From: Sphingobacteriales bacterium
Lineage (GTDB): Bacteria; Bacteroidota; Bacteroidia; Chitinophagales; CAIOSU01
Assembly: GCA_027483645.1 (NCBI GenBank)
Contig: JAIXUD010000022.1
Coordinates: 62,001-126,000, forward strand
Direction of reading: 5' to 3'
Length of the DNA: 64,000 nt
The notes under the pieces were generated by a model that did no database searches, was not told the origin of the DNA, and worked only from the letters and a program-made list of their open reading frames with translations. The translations under genes were made by a program, and so were the position numbers. Shown piece after piece: positions 25,111 to 32,664 of this stretch (within the stretch, counting starts at the first letter, position 1; every line of letters begins with the position of its first letter).

Positions 25111-25145
25111 GAAAGGCTACCCCTAGGGTAGCCTTTCTTTTTTTA
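25111..25145 (+). terminator. Intrinsic terminator after the first small lipoprotein gene
   Basis: Perfect 12-bp arms GAAAGGCTACCC and GGGTAGCCTTTC with a 3-nt loop, followed by a T-rich run. Confidence 0.9.
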
Positions 25146-25223
25146 TTCATGTTATTGTGGCACATGCTTTGCCTAACCTCTTCATGAAACTATTTCGGTT
25201 TTCACTATTAAAACCATGAAGTC

Positions 25224-25463
25224 ATGAAGAATTGGATGATGATATTGGGCGTTGCTACTATTATGATAGTAGCCACCTCATGTAACAAAGATGAGAACGG
25301 GGATTATGTATGTACCTGTAAGGATTCTACCGGTGCGGTAGAAAGCACCACACCCTTCGAGAATGCTAATCTTATAGATTCGCAAGATGCTTGCTCGGAT
25401 CAAGAGGATCAACTGAACGATAGGCCCCTTGATACTGAAACATACATTTGCCGCATTGATTAA
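25224..25463 (+). CDS. Small Cys-rich lipoprotein (2 of 3)
   Basis: 79 residues. Lipobox VATSC (Cys20), then NGDYVCTCKDSTGAVES, FENANLIDSQDACSDQEDQLND and DTETYICRID. Pairs with the 25541 gene: both share YxCxC-D-x2-G, NL-x-D(A/S)-x-DAC-x-D-x-E, Q-x-ND and ETYIC-x-(I/L)D. Four mature cysteines suggest two disulfides in the periplasm or on the surface. Own terminator follows. Function unknown. Confidence 0.8.
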   Translation: MKNWMMILGVATIMIVATSCNKDENGDYVCTCKDSTGAVESTTPFENANLIDSQDACSDQEDQLNDRPLDTETYICRID

Positions 25464-25473
25464 AACCAAATAA

Positions 25474-25520
25474 GCGCTGCCGGTTGTTTCACCCCTGAGA
25501 CAATCGGCAGTGCTTTTTTA
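25474..25520 (+). terminator. Intrinsic terminator after the second small lipoprotein gene
   Basis: Arms GCGCTGCCGGTTGT and ACAATCGGCAGTGC (two mismatches) followed by TTTTTT. Confidence 0.85.
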
Positions 25521-25540
25521 TTAAACTACAACAGCCACTC

Positions 25541-25765
25541 ATGAAAACTTTAGCCCTAGTTGTAGGAGTAACCGTAGTCATAGGCTTCAGCTCCTGCAAA
25601 AAAGATTATACCTGCATCTGCCGAGACGCTGATGGCGATGTAGCATCGGCCACCGACTTTAGAGACACCAACCTCCGTGATGCCAAAGATGCATGCGAAG
25701 ACACTGAGGAACAGATGAATGACAATATTTTCGACCCGGAAACATACATCTGTACCTTGGATTGA
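25541..25765 (+). CDS. Small Cys-rich lipoprotein (3 of 3)
   Basis: 74 residues. Lipobox FSSC (Cys19), then KKDYTCICRDADGDVASA, NLRDAKDACEDTEEQMND and DPETYICTLD. Clear paralogue of the 25224 gene with identical cysteine spacing in the mature part; probably a tandem duplication. It lies 80 bp before the next gene, with a weak GCATG...CATGC hairpin and T-run in between. Function unknown. Confidence 0.8.
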   Translation: MKTLALVVGVTVVIGFSSCKKDYTCICRDADGDVASATDFRDTNLRDAKDACEDTEEQMNDNIFDPETYICTLD

Positions 25766-25844
25766 TATAGATTGAACCCTGCATGTTTTAATAGGCATGC
25801 GCCGATGTCTTTTTTTATTGCCACAATTTCCACAGCTTTGGGTT

Positions 25845-26411
25845 ATGTTGAAACGAGTTTCCAATGTAGCCATTGTTATTATCTGCTGTTTGCTAGCGGT
25901 GGGTATAATCGTTACCCGCCAAGCGGATACTGCTATTGAGGTAAACGTAAAACGGCAGAACGAACAGCGGGAGAAAACTCGTGATTATACCATAGATTGT
26001 AATACCATTCGAAATCCATTGGTAGTAGCAGATACAAGCAAATGGGTGCGATTGCAATATACCCTGCCCAGCTTTAGCTCTTACAACGTCGATAAAAAGA
26101 ACGGGGCTTGGTTTATAGAAGAAAAGCAAACCAACACAGAAGCCACAAGCAAGTATCTAGGGAAAATGAGCAATGCCTTCTGGACTTGCGAAGTGCAACA
26201 TAACAAGCCTGATATGCTTAAGGTACCTGATTATGTGCTGGATATAATCACTAGCGATGCCGAGACCCTCACTTACAGCACCTATGTGGTAGATACTAGC
26301 TACTTGATACAGGATAACACCGGTAGAATGTACTACGGCAATGCAGATAGCCTTTTTTGGCAACTATACTTCGGGAAGCACCGCTTTATACCTGAGCTCT
26401 CTCAGCAGTAG
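25845..26411 (+). CDS. Membrane-anchored protein of unknown function (DUF4340-like traits)
   Basis: 188 residues from ATG 25845 (frame open from 25797, where the extra residues add nothing to the anchor). One N-terminal membrane helix (VAIVIICCLLAVGIIV), then a periplasmic domain with NPLVVADTSKWVRLQYTLPS, NGAWFIEEKQTNTEATSKYLGKMSNAF. The order of a W-x-(L/I) strand followed by a helix with ATSKYLGKM recalls DUF4340 units, a weak resemblance. Its last 26 bp overlap the convergent ceramidase gene. Confidence 0.7.
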   Translation: MLKRVSNVAIVIICCLLAVGIIVTRQADTAIEVNVKRQNEQREKTRDYTIDCNTIRNPLVVADTSKWVRLQYTLPSFSSYNVDKKNGAWFIEEKQTNTEATSKYLGKMSNAFWTCEVQHNKPDMLKVPDYVLDIITSDAETLTYSTYVVDTSYLIQDNTGRMYYGNADSLFWQLYFGKHRFIPELSQQ

Positions 26412-27246
26412 GCTGCTCGCTACGCAGCATAAGGTATACAAAGAATCCACCCAGTCCAGTGAGTACATGCCACAGCGCATGGCCCTGCAGGTAGCTCTCA
26501 GGGTCGCACCAATGCTTATACCTATCTTGCCACCAAATAAAGTAAGCCGCTACCATGCTCAGCACTGCTAGCAAGCCAAACAATATTTGATAGCGGGTTT
26601 TGCTAATGGCATGGTACCAAAGCGTACTGAGCAATACGCCCAGTATCAATCCTCCCAAAACGTATTCGGCCTTGAGGTACCATTTGAACGCAAAAATCAG
26701 CACAAATACGGTGAACGAAAACACGATTAAATACGGTACTAGCTTCTTTTCACTGATGCTGGTGTAGTGTCTGTAAGTTCGACCTAAGTTAACCATGAAT
26801 GGAAACGCAACCAGTGCGTAAGTTCCACCCATGTCAAAATGCTGCCCAATGCGGGTAAGCGAGGCATGGTAAAAGAAGCTGCCCAAGCAGAGGTAAACGA
26901 AAGTAAACCCGAATACCCAAGAGATAATGGGATGGCTGGTTACCAAGTTTGCACTCGCAAGATTTTGCTTATCATAAATAGCCAAGCGGACGCACAGCAG
27001 CCCATAAAAGAGGTATGCTAGGTTGCTCCAGGTATTGGCCGGCTGTCTGATGAGCTGGGTCATGCGGTTTTGCTCACAAAATTCTGCAAAGGTGCCACCA
27101 GCGCCCAAGGTCCATCCTTCCCACATGTTCACCTGCCATATAAATGCGAACAATATGGCGAGTATGGCTGTAATGATGATAAACACCACTAACGGCCCAG
27201 TAAACAAACTGCCCCATGAGCCAGTATAGTGGAGGTGGTTGCGCAT
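26386..27246 (-). CDS. Ceramidase-superfamily (CREST) membrane protein
   Basis: 286 residues with seven predicted membrane helices. Family signatures: FCEQNRMTQLIRQPANTWSNLAYLFYG, LGSFFYHASLTRIGQHFDMGGTY and GHALWHVLTGLGG. The His and Asp residues in these motifs form the zinc site of alkaline ceramidases and related hydrolases. Bacteroidota often make sphingolipids, so ceramide cleavage is plausible; related proteins with other lipid substrates exist. Convergent with the gene at 25845. Confidence 0.85.
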   Translation of the reverse strand: MRNHLHYTGSWGSLFTGPLVVFIIITAILAILFAFIWQVNMWEGWTLGAGGTFAEFCEQNRMTQLIRQPANTWSNLAYLFYGLLCVRLAIYDKQNLASANLVTSHPIISWVFGFTFVYLCLGSFFYHASLTRIGQHFDMGGTYALVAFPFMVNLGRTYRHYTSISEKKLVPYLIVFSFTVFVLIFAFKWYLKAEYVLGGLILGVLLSTLWYHAISKTRYQILFGLLAVLSMVAAYFIWWQDRYKHWCDPESYLQGHALWHVLTGLGGFFVYLMLRSEQPTAERAQV

Positions 27247-27249
27247 GGG

Positions 27250-27777
27250 TTAAGACGCTTCTCTTTTAACAAATTTATTTTGTTTGCGCCTTAACTCTTT
27301 ATTTAAGCGAAGCGAGTTTATTTTTTCTTTATCTGCTAGCTGACACCAATATTCGGCAGGAATAAGTTCGTTGCTATGAATTTCTAGTCTAATGCAGATG
27401 TTTTCTGAAGGTCTACGATGCCCATTAATGTATTGGCTTAATACAGTGGGCTTTAGGGATATTTCCTCGGCGAATTGTACTTGAGTTTTTTTGGTAACAG
27501 CTATATACGATTTTAGAAAGCTTCCAAAGGTTTTTTCTTTATCAATTTCCTCTTGGTTGATGTAGCCTTTTATCTGCAAACATATTTGGACTATGCTTCC
27601 TTTTAACCTCCACTCAGGGGTAATTTCTGCACGGCGTTTTTTAAGGTCTTCTGCCCATACTACATCAGCTTCCTTTTTCTCCTCCTCAGATAATTTCACT
27701 GGAAATACAAGATCAGCTAGTTCTTCTGCACCATACTTCTTTAGTAACTTCTCAAATTGTTTATCTGTCATAGCCAT
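27250..27777 (-). CDS. XRE-type HTH protein (probable antitoxin of the downstream pair)
   Basis: 175 residues. N-terminal ~90 residues form a charged helical region (KLSEEEKKEADVVWAEDLKKRRAEITPEW, LKGSIVQICLQIKGYINQEE); residues ~97-132 form an HTH (TQVQFAEEISLKPTVLSQYINGHRRPSENICIRLE). Its start overlaps the end of the GNAT-like gene by 17 bp, a coupled pair. The pair lies behind a 27-nt perfect palindrome that this protein could bind. It is somewhat AT-richer than the surroundings. Antitoxin role is inference. Confidence 0.8.
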   Translation of the reverse strand: MAMTDKQFEKLLKKYGAEELADLVFPVKLSEEEKKEADVVWAEDLKKRRAEITPEWRLKGSIVQICLQIKGYINQEEIDKEKTFGSFLKSYIAVTKKTQVQFAEEISLKPTVLSQYINGHRRPSENICIRLEIHSNELIPAEYWCQLADKEKINSLRLNKELRRKQNKFVKREAS

Positions 27778-28231
27778 ATTTTAGTATTAATTTAAACAAA
27801 TCATTATCACTAAGCATCAACCTAATGCCCAATTGAATAAATCCATACTTGCTTTTGTAATGTTGCTTAAGCATTGTTTTTGGTAACAAAGATATCGCTG
27901 CTAATAACCCATATTTATTTAAAGATAGACTGCAAACATATGCTAGTAAATTTCCCGTAATGCCATCAATCAACTTTTCCGCGCCTTTATGTTCTTGTGC
28001 CACAGCCAGCAGCCTAACCTCTATACGTTCCTCAATATCAAAATACTCGATTGAAACTATCCCGAGAATATCAGAATTATCCTTTAACGTCAGCTTGTAA
28101 ACATGGTATTGTTTCTCTGCTTTCCAGTCAAACCAAAATCGCTGCTCTGTAATAAATTCATAATCCTGCTCAGTCATCTTTTCAATGACTACAGGTAGCT
28201 TTTGCCCGGTTTTTACTTCTACTAAATACAC
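27761..28231 (-). CDS. GNAT-like acetyltransferase-fold protein (possible toxin or effector)
   Basis: 156 residues from GTG 28231 (TTG 28249 or ATG 28177 are alternatives; no ATG lies upstream of the conserved core). WFDWKAEKQYHVYKLTLKDNSDILGIVSIEYFD and IEVRLLAVAQEHKGAEKLIDGITGNLLAYVCSLSL follow the GNAT plan of strands and the pyrophosphate-binding turn, and QHYKSKYGFIQLG matches the usual C-terminal Y-x-K-x-GF. The Q/R-x-x-G-x-G/A motif is degenerate (QEHKGA). Coupled to the XRE gene. AT-rich relative to neighbours. Enzymatic activity is uncertain. Confidence 0.7.
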   Translation of the reverse strand: MYLVEVKTGQKLPVVIEKMTEQDYEFITEQRFWFDWKAEKQYHVYKLTLKDNSDILGIVSIEYFDIEERIEVRLLAVAQEHKGAEKLIDGITGNLLAYVCSLSLNKYGLLAAISLLPKTMLKQHYKSKYGFIQLGIRLMLSDNDLFKLILKYGYDR

Positions 28232-28249
28232 GAACCTAAATCTACGCAA

Positions 28250-28276
28250 AATAGTTTACAAAATTTGTAAACTATT
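28250..28276. promoter_or_regulatory. Perfect 27-nt palindrome, probable operator of the GNAT/XRE pair
   Basis: Arms AATAGTTTACAAA (28250-28262) and TTTGTAAACTATT (28264-28276) around a single A. It ends 18 bp before the chosen start of the GNAT-like gene and overlaps a TATTTTG sequence that could be part of its promoter. The same spot is 97 bp upstream of the divergent hemG-like ATG. Confidence 0.75.
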
Positions 28277-28373
28277 GCACTGTATCCATACCGTTAAAAC
28301 TCATAAGCTTACCTAACCTAGGTCATAACTTCTCGCTTCGGTTTTGGGCAATTTTGTTCAAAACCCAATTACT

Positions 28374-28910
28374 ATGAAATTGCTCGTATTATACGGTACC
28401 ACCGAAGGCCAAACCCGAAAAATTGCCCGTTATATAGAAAGCGAGGCTGAAAAGCTAGGCTGGGCGGCAAGTGTGTGCAACCTTACGGAGGAAGCACCCA
28501 ACCTGCAAGGGTGCGATGCCGTGATTATTGCCAGCTCCATACATATGGGCAGGTATCAAACCGCAGTGGCCGATTATGCGATAAGAAATGCACCAGTATT
28601 AACCAAGATGCCTTCCGCATTTGTATCGGTTAGCCTTACCGCTGCCGGAAACGATGAAGAATCGTGGAAGGAACTGCACGAATTAACAGAGCATTTCCTT
28701 AAGCACTGTGCATGGACCCCTACCCAAACGCTGCAAGTAGCAGGTGCTTTGAAATATACACAGTACGATTGGTTAAGGAAGCAGCTGATGCGTATGATAG
28801 CCAAAAGCGCTGGTGGCAGCGTAGAAACTACCCACGACCATGAGTATACCAATTGGGATGAGCTGAAAATGTTTGTTAAAGACTTTTTGCCGGCTAAGGT
28901 TGTAGCTTAG
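28374..28910 (+). CDS. HemG-like flavodoxin-domain protein
   Basis: 178 residues from ATG 28374. Flavodoxin fold: MKLLVLYGTTEGQTRKIARYIESEAEKLGW (phosphate-binding loop TTEGQT), CDAVIIASSIHMGRYQTAVADYAIRN, AFVSVSLTAAGNDEE, VAGALKYTQYDWLRKQLMRMIAKSAGGSVETTHDHEYTNWDEL. The SIHMGRY and ALKYTQYDWLRK segments match menaquinone-dependent protoporphyrinogen IX oxidase (HemG/PgdH1, Flavodoxin_5). It oxidises protoporphyrinogen to protoporphyrin in haem synthesis in families that lack HemY; related proteins with other roles exist. Confidence 0.85.
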   Translation: MKLLVLYGTTEGQTRKIARYIESEAEKLGWAASVCNLTEEAPNLQGCDAVIIASSIHMGRYQTAVADYAIRNAPVLTKMPSAFVSVSLTAAGNDEESWKELHELTEHFLKHCAWTPTQTLQVAGALKYTQYDWLRKQLMRMIAKSAGGSVETTHDHEYTNWDELKMFVKDFLPAKVVA

Positions 28911-28917
28911 CAAAGCA

Positions 28918-29199
28918 TCACTCCACCACTGTTACCCCTTTCCAAAAGGCAACATAGTTCTTAATGTTTTTGGCGGCCTCTTTGGGCTCTGGGTAGTACC
29001 AAGCGGCACCCTCGTTTAGTTTGCCGTCAACCTCCAGCGTATAGTAGGCGGCAGTGCCTTTCCACGGGCAATTGGTGCTGTTGGTGCAAGGCCTTATATA
29101 GGCTTTGTTTACCGCTTCTATTGGGAAGTAATGGTTGCGCTCCACGATAATGGTAGCATCGCTTTCGGCTATTACTTGGTTGTTCCAGATGGCTTTCAT
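28918..29199 (-). CDS. DUF427 domain protein
   Basis: 93 residues. MKAIWNNQVIAESD, VERNHYFPIEAVNKAYIRPC, TNCPWKGTAAYYTLEVDGK, AAWYYPEPKEAAKNIKNYVAFWKGVTVVE are the family's conserved blocks (CPWKG, WYYPEP). A small beta-tent fold of unknown function. It starts 2 bp after the stop of the EEP gene at 29201, so it is probably in the same transcript. Confidence 0.9.
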   Translation of the reverse strand: MKAIWNNQVIAESDATIIVERNHYFPIEAVNKAYIRPCTNSTNCPWKGTAAYYTLEVDGKLNEGAAWYYPEPKEAAKNIKNYVAFWKGVTVVE

Positions 29200-29200
29200 A

Positions 29201-30256
29201 TTACTTCACTTCTTTTACCACAAAAATATATACCGGAAAGTGATCGCTGTAGCCCCCTTGGTATACACCACCCACATACGTGCGATGTGGGTAGCCCTTA
29301 AAGTTGCCGTCTTGTTGTGTAAGGAAAGGCTTGTTGTATACTTCGTTCCTCATGAAGCTGTAGCCACTCTGCTCTTTATTCAACCAAGCTTGAGAGATGA
29401 TTACTTGGTCGAATAGATTCCAGCTATCGTTCCAAGCCAGGGTACCCAGTCCTTTTTTGTAGAAGGCATAGTAAGGGTTATATAACTCGCCAGGTTGTAG
29501 TTTTTCTATCTTTCCCTTAGCCTTTAATACATTATTTACACTGTTATTGGTTGGGTCGTCGTTTAAGTCGCCCATGGTAACAATTTTAGCGGATGGATCG
29601 GCTACCAATAGGCTATCAATCACTTTTCTACATACGCCAGCAGCCAAATCTCGCCGTGGGGCCGAAGCTGCTTCACCGCCCCTGCGGCTTGGCCAGTGGT
29701 TTACAAATACGTTCACAAGCTCGCCATCTAGCATTCCCCAAACCCATAGTATATCTCTAGTATAGCTAGTATCACCATCAGTTACTGGCAGCTCTACGTA
29801 AAGCGGTTTGCTACCAAGCAGCTTAAAATATTTTGGTTGATAAATTAAAGCCACATCCACGCCCCGTACATCTGGCGAATTGTGGTGTACTACTTTGTAA
29901 CCTCGCTTAGCCAAGAGTGGCTGGCTAACCAAATCTTCTATAACCGCGCTATTTTCTACTTCGCCTAGCCCTAGTATGGCTACGCCATCGGGGGTTACAT
30001 CAGTGGCGAGGCCGGCAATCACACCCGAAAGCTTAGTGAGCTTATCCTGATATACTGCACCTGTATATAAATTGGCACCGCTTGGCAGGAATTCCTCGTC
30101 GTTTTTATTTGGATCGTCGATAGTGTCATAGAGGTTTTCAATATTATAAAACCCTATGGCAGCTACCTTATATTTTTTCTCTTGGGCCTCTGCCGTAATA
30201 AAGAGTACCGATAAGAACAGCACTAGCAGCAAGCGGGAAACGAAATAATGCCTCAT
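29201..30256 (-). CDS. Secreted endonuclease/exonuclease/phosphatase (EEP) family protein
   Basis: 351 residues. Signal peptide ending FITAEAQ. EEP motifs in order: GFYNIENLYDTIDDP (Asn and acidic residue for metal), LGLGEVENSAVIEDL (catalytic Glu), FVNHWPSRRGGE (Asn/His), VTMGDLNDDPTN (Asp, Asn) and GGYSDHFPVYIFV (Asp-His). This architecture, with NHWPSRRGG, is common in Bacteroidota as exported nuclease/phosphatase-like proteins. DNA, RNA or phosphoester substrate cannot be decided. Confidence 0.9.
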   Translation of the reverse strand: MRHYFVSRLLLVLFLSVLFITAEAQEKKYKVAAIGFYNIENLYDTIDDPNKNDEEFLPSGANLYTGAVYQDKLTKLSGVIAGLATDVTPDGVAILGLGEVENSAVIEDLVSQPLLAKRGYKVVHHNSPDVRGVDVALIYQPKYFKLLGSKPLYVELPVTDGDTSYTRDILWVWGMLDGELVNVFVNHWPSRRGGEAASAPRRDLAAGVCRKVIDSLLVADPSAKIVTMGDLNDDPTNNSVNNVLKAKGKIEKLQPGELYNPYYAFYKKGLGTLAWNDSWNLFDQVIISQAWLNKEQSGYSFMRNEVYNKPFLTQQDGNFKGYPHRTYVGGVYQGGYSDHFPVYIFVVKEVK

Positions 30257-30473
30257 GAATGTAAAGGTAAGAGTTATTGGTTGATCAGTTGATTGGTTAA
30301 TCGGTTAATACCGGGATGAGATTGGTAAAAATGAAAGTATTACGCTGGTTTGACGGTAGATTTTCTTCTTCGTTTAAAGAAACTATAAACAAAAACAAAG
30401 ACATGAAAACCAATCAACTGATTAACAGATCAACCTATCACCATTTTGAAGCATCCATAGTCCATCGTCCAGT

Positions 30474-31478
30474 TTAAATCCCAGGTATCAACGTAATTTC
30501 AACAGCATGGTGGTCGCTCAGGTTTTTGCGGCCAATGAACTTCTTGTTGTTCCAGTTGGCAACAAACAAGGTTACTTTTCGGCGGATGGAGCGGAAAATG
30601 AAATTGTTGTTCTTTACCAGGATGTAATCTAATGTGGTAGCCTCTTCATAATCCACCAAGTCGTTGCTGTTGCAATCATAAGTGTGTATATCCTCGGTAA
30701 TGGCAGGATTATCTCCCAGCAAATCGGCAGCGCAAACATTATTTTCGGCAGCAAGTGTTTTTAGCATATGGTTGTAATGCTTCAAGTCGCGCTTGTGTAT
30801 ATTGAAATCACCACAAAGCAGTTGTGGTACGCCATCCACATGGTAGGGGTCAACCAGTTCGGCTTTTATTTGCTCAAGTTGTTTCTCCCGTATCGCTTCT
30901 ATTTTAGGGCTATCGTCGGCCTGCATATGCGTGCCGATAACTTGATAAGTGTGGCCATCTTTTTCCACCTGCACCATTAGGGCACCTTTACGGCTGCCAC
31001 AATCAAACCCTTTGCAATCGTCAAACAAAATCTCGCCCATCTTTTTCAGGGGCAACTTGCTCACTATCCAAACCCCGCCATTGGTTATCGACATGCGCTT
31101 GGTATTGCGCGATTCGTTAACCGGACCTACGGCATAGGGGTAAATCTCTTTAATAATGCTCCAAAGGATTTTGCGCGATTTTTTGTCGAAAGCTTCTTGA
31201 AAAACAATTACATCATAATCAGCGCCAATCAATTTCTCAGCTATAAGCTTTGACCGCTCTAGTTGGCCCACTTGCCTCACTAGGCGCGGTAGCATGTATA
31301 TATTCCACGAAAGTACTTTTAGCTGAGCCTCGGTGATTATGTGGCTAGAGTCTGATTTGGTTACTGGCGTTTCGTCTAGCACCGGTGCTTGCGCTTTGGC
31401 CGAAAAGGAACCTAAGCAAAGCAAAATAGAAAGTGCGACAAGCAGAAGATTTTGCACCATTTGTAAATTTAGTACCAA
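30474..31478 (-). CDS. Secreted EEP-family phosphodiesterase, sphingomyelinase-like
   Basis: 334 residues (Met7 is an alternative start). Signal peptide ending SFSAKAQ. Motifs: LKVLSWNIYMLPR, YDVIVFQEAFDKKSR (catalytic Glu), VIGTHMQADDS, QLLCGDFNIHKRD, TLDYILVKNN, LSDHHAVEITL. The combination WNIYMLP...FQEAFD...GTHMQA...GDFNI...LDYI resembles bacterial neutral sphingomyelinases more than nucleases. Together with the ceramidase-like gene 4 kb away this hints at sphingolipid turnover, but the substrate is inferred. Confidence 0.85.
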   Translation of the reverse strand: MVLNLQMVQNLLLVALSILLCLGSFSAKAQAPVLDETPVTKSDSSHIITEAQLKVLSWNIYMLPRLVRQVGQLERSKLIAEKLIGADYDVIVFQEAFDKKSRKILWSIIKEIYPYAVGPVNESRNTKRMSITNGGVWIVSKLPLKKMGEILFDDCKGFDCGSRKGALMVQVEKDGHTYQVIGTHMQADDSPKIEAIREKQLEQIKAELVDPYHVDGVPQLLCGDFNIHKRDLKHYNHMLKTLAAENNVCAADLLGDNPAITEDIHTYDCNSNDLVDYEEATTLDYILVKNNNFIFRSIRRKVTLFVANWNNKKFIGRKNLSDHHAVEITLIPGI

Positions 31479-31559
31479 ATTAGAGGTTTAGAAGTACTTT
31501 GGTCAAGTTATTTTCTACTCCACATTAATAATTATTCAATTCATAACACTACTTAACAG

Positions 31560-32501
31560 ATGCTTAATCCAAGTACCAAGTTGCATTACTCCAATTTAAT
31601 CAAAAATGAAGCCAAAAGGCTTGGTTTTGAGCAGATTGGGTTTGCACCGGCTGGTTACTTGGAAACCGAAGCACCTAAGTTGGAAAACTGGCTAAAAAAA
31701 GGGTTCCACGGCCAGATGAGCTGGATGGAAAACCATTTTGATATGCGCCTTGACCCCACCAAACTGGTACCAGGGGCAAAGTCGGTAATATCACTGATGT
31801 TCAATTACTTCCCCGCTTTTATACCATACGACCTTACCGCCCCAAAAGTTGCACGGTATGCCTACGGGGAAGACTATCACTTTGTGTTGAAAGACAAATT
31901 GAAAGACTTAATGCATTTTATTAATGCCCAGGTGGGCGAGGTAAACGGCCGGGTGTTTGTGGATTCGGCACCGGTAATGGAGCGCAAATGGGCACAGCAA
32001 GCCGGTTTGGGTTGGATAGGGAAAAACACTTTGCTGCTGAACAAGGGCAAAGGCTCGTATTATTTTTTAGCAGAGATAATCTGCGACCTAGAGCTGGAAT
32101 ATGATGGCCCCGTAACCGACCACTGTGGCACTTGTACCGCATGTGTGGATGCCTGCCCCACCGATGCCATTACCCCTTATGAGGTGGATGCCACCAAATG
32201 CATCTCTTACCTCACCATTGAGTTGCGCGATGCCATACCTACCGAGTTTGCGGGTAAAATGGAGAACTGGGCCTTCGGTTGCGATATTTGCCAGGAGGTA
32301 TGCCCTTGGAACCGCTTCGCCACCCCCCACCACGAACCAGCCTTCAACCCGTCGCCCGAACTGATGGACATGAAAGCCCGAGATTGGCACGAGATAACCG
32401 AGGAGGTATTTAAAAAAGTCTTTAAACACAGCCCCCTAAAGCGCACCAAGTTTGAAGGGCTAAAGCGTAACCTTAGTTTTTTGCGGTTTGGGGAAGTTTG
32501 A
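31560..32501 (+). CDS. queG: Epoxyqueuosine reductase
   Basis: 313 residues. N-terminal cobalamin-binding domain ([75 protein letters not shown]) and two 4Fe-4S motifs, [12 protein letters not shown] and [13 protein letters not shown]. QueG reduces epoxyqueuosine to queuosine in tRNA, the last step of the pathway in which Tgt (22526) inserts the precursor, and requires cobalamin. The common C-terminal HEAT-like extension is absent, as in many Bacteroidota. Confidence 0.97.
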   Translation: MLNPSTKLHYSNLIKNEAKRLGFEQIGFAPAGYLETEAPKLENWLKKGFHGQMSWMENHFDMRLDPTKLVPGAKSVISLMFNYFPAFIPYDLTAPKVARYAYGEDYHFVLKDKLKDLMHFINAQVGEVNGRVFVDSAPVMERKWAQQAGLGWIGKNTLLLNKGKGSYYFLAEIICDLELEYDGPVTDHCGTCTACVDACPTDAITPYEVDATKCISYLTIELRDAIPTEFAGKMENWAFGCDICQEVCPWNRFATPHHEPAFNPSPELMDMKARDWHEITEEVFKKVFKHSPLKRTKFEGLKRNLSFLRFGEV

Positions 32502-32664
32502 TGGGGAATAATGAAATTGATATCCCCCCCAAGCTTAGAGAAGATGTACTAATTTGAAAATTGACCTTATTACTGATCAATAATCCATTTTCATTTCGCC
32601 CAAGGCTAGACAAATCATCACATTTTCAAATTAACCTCGTTTATTTGTACCAAACCCGCTGATT

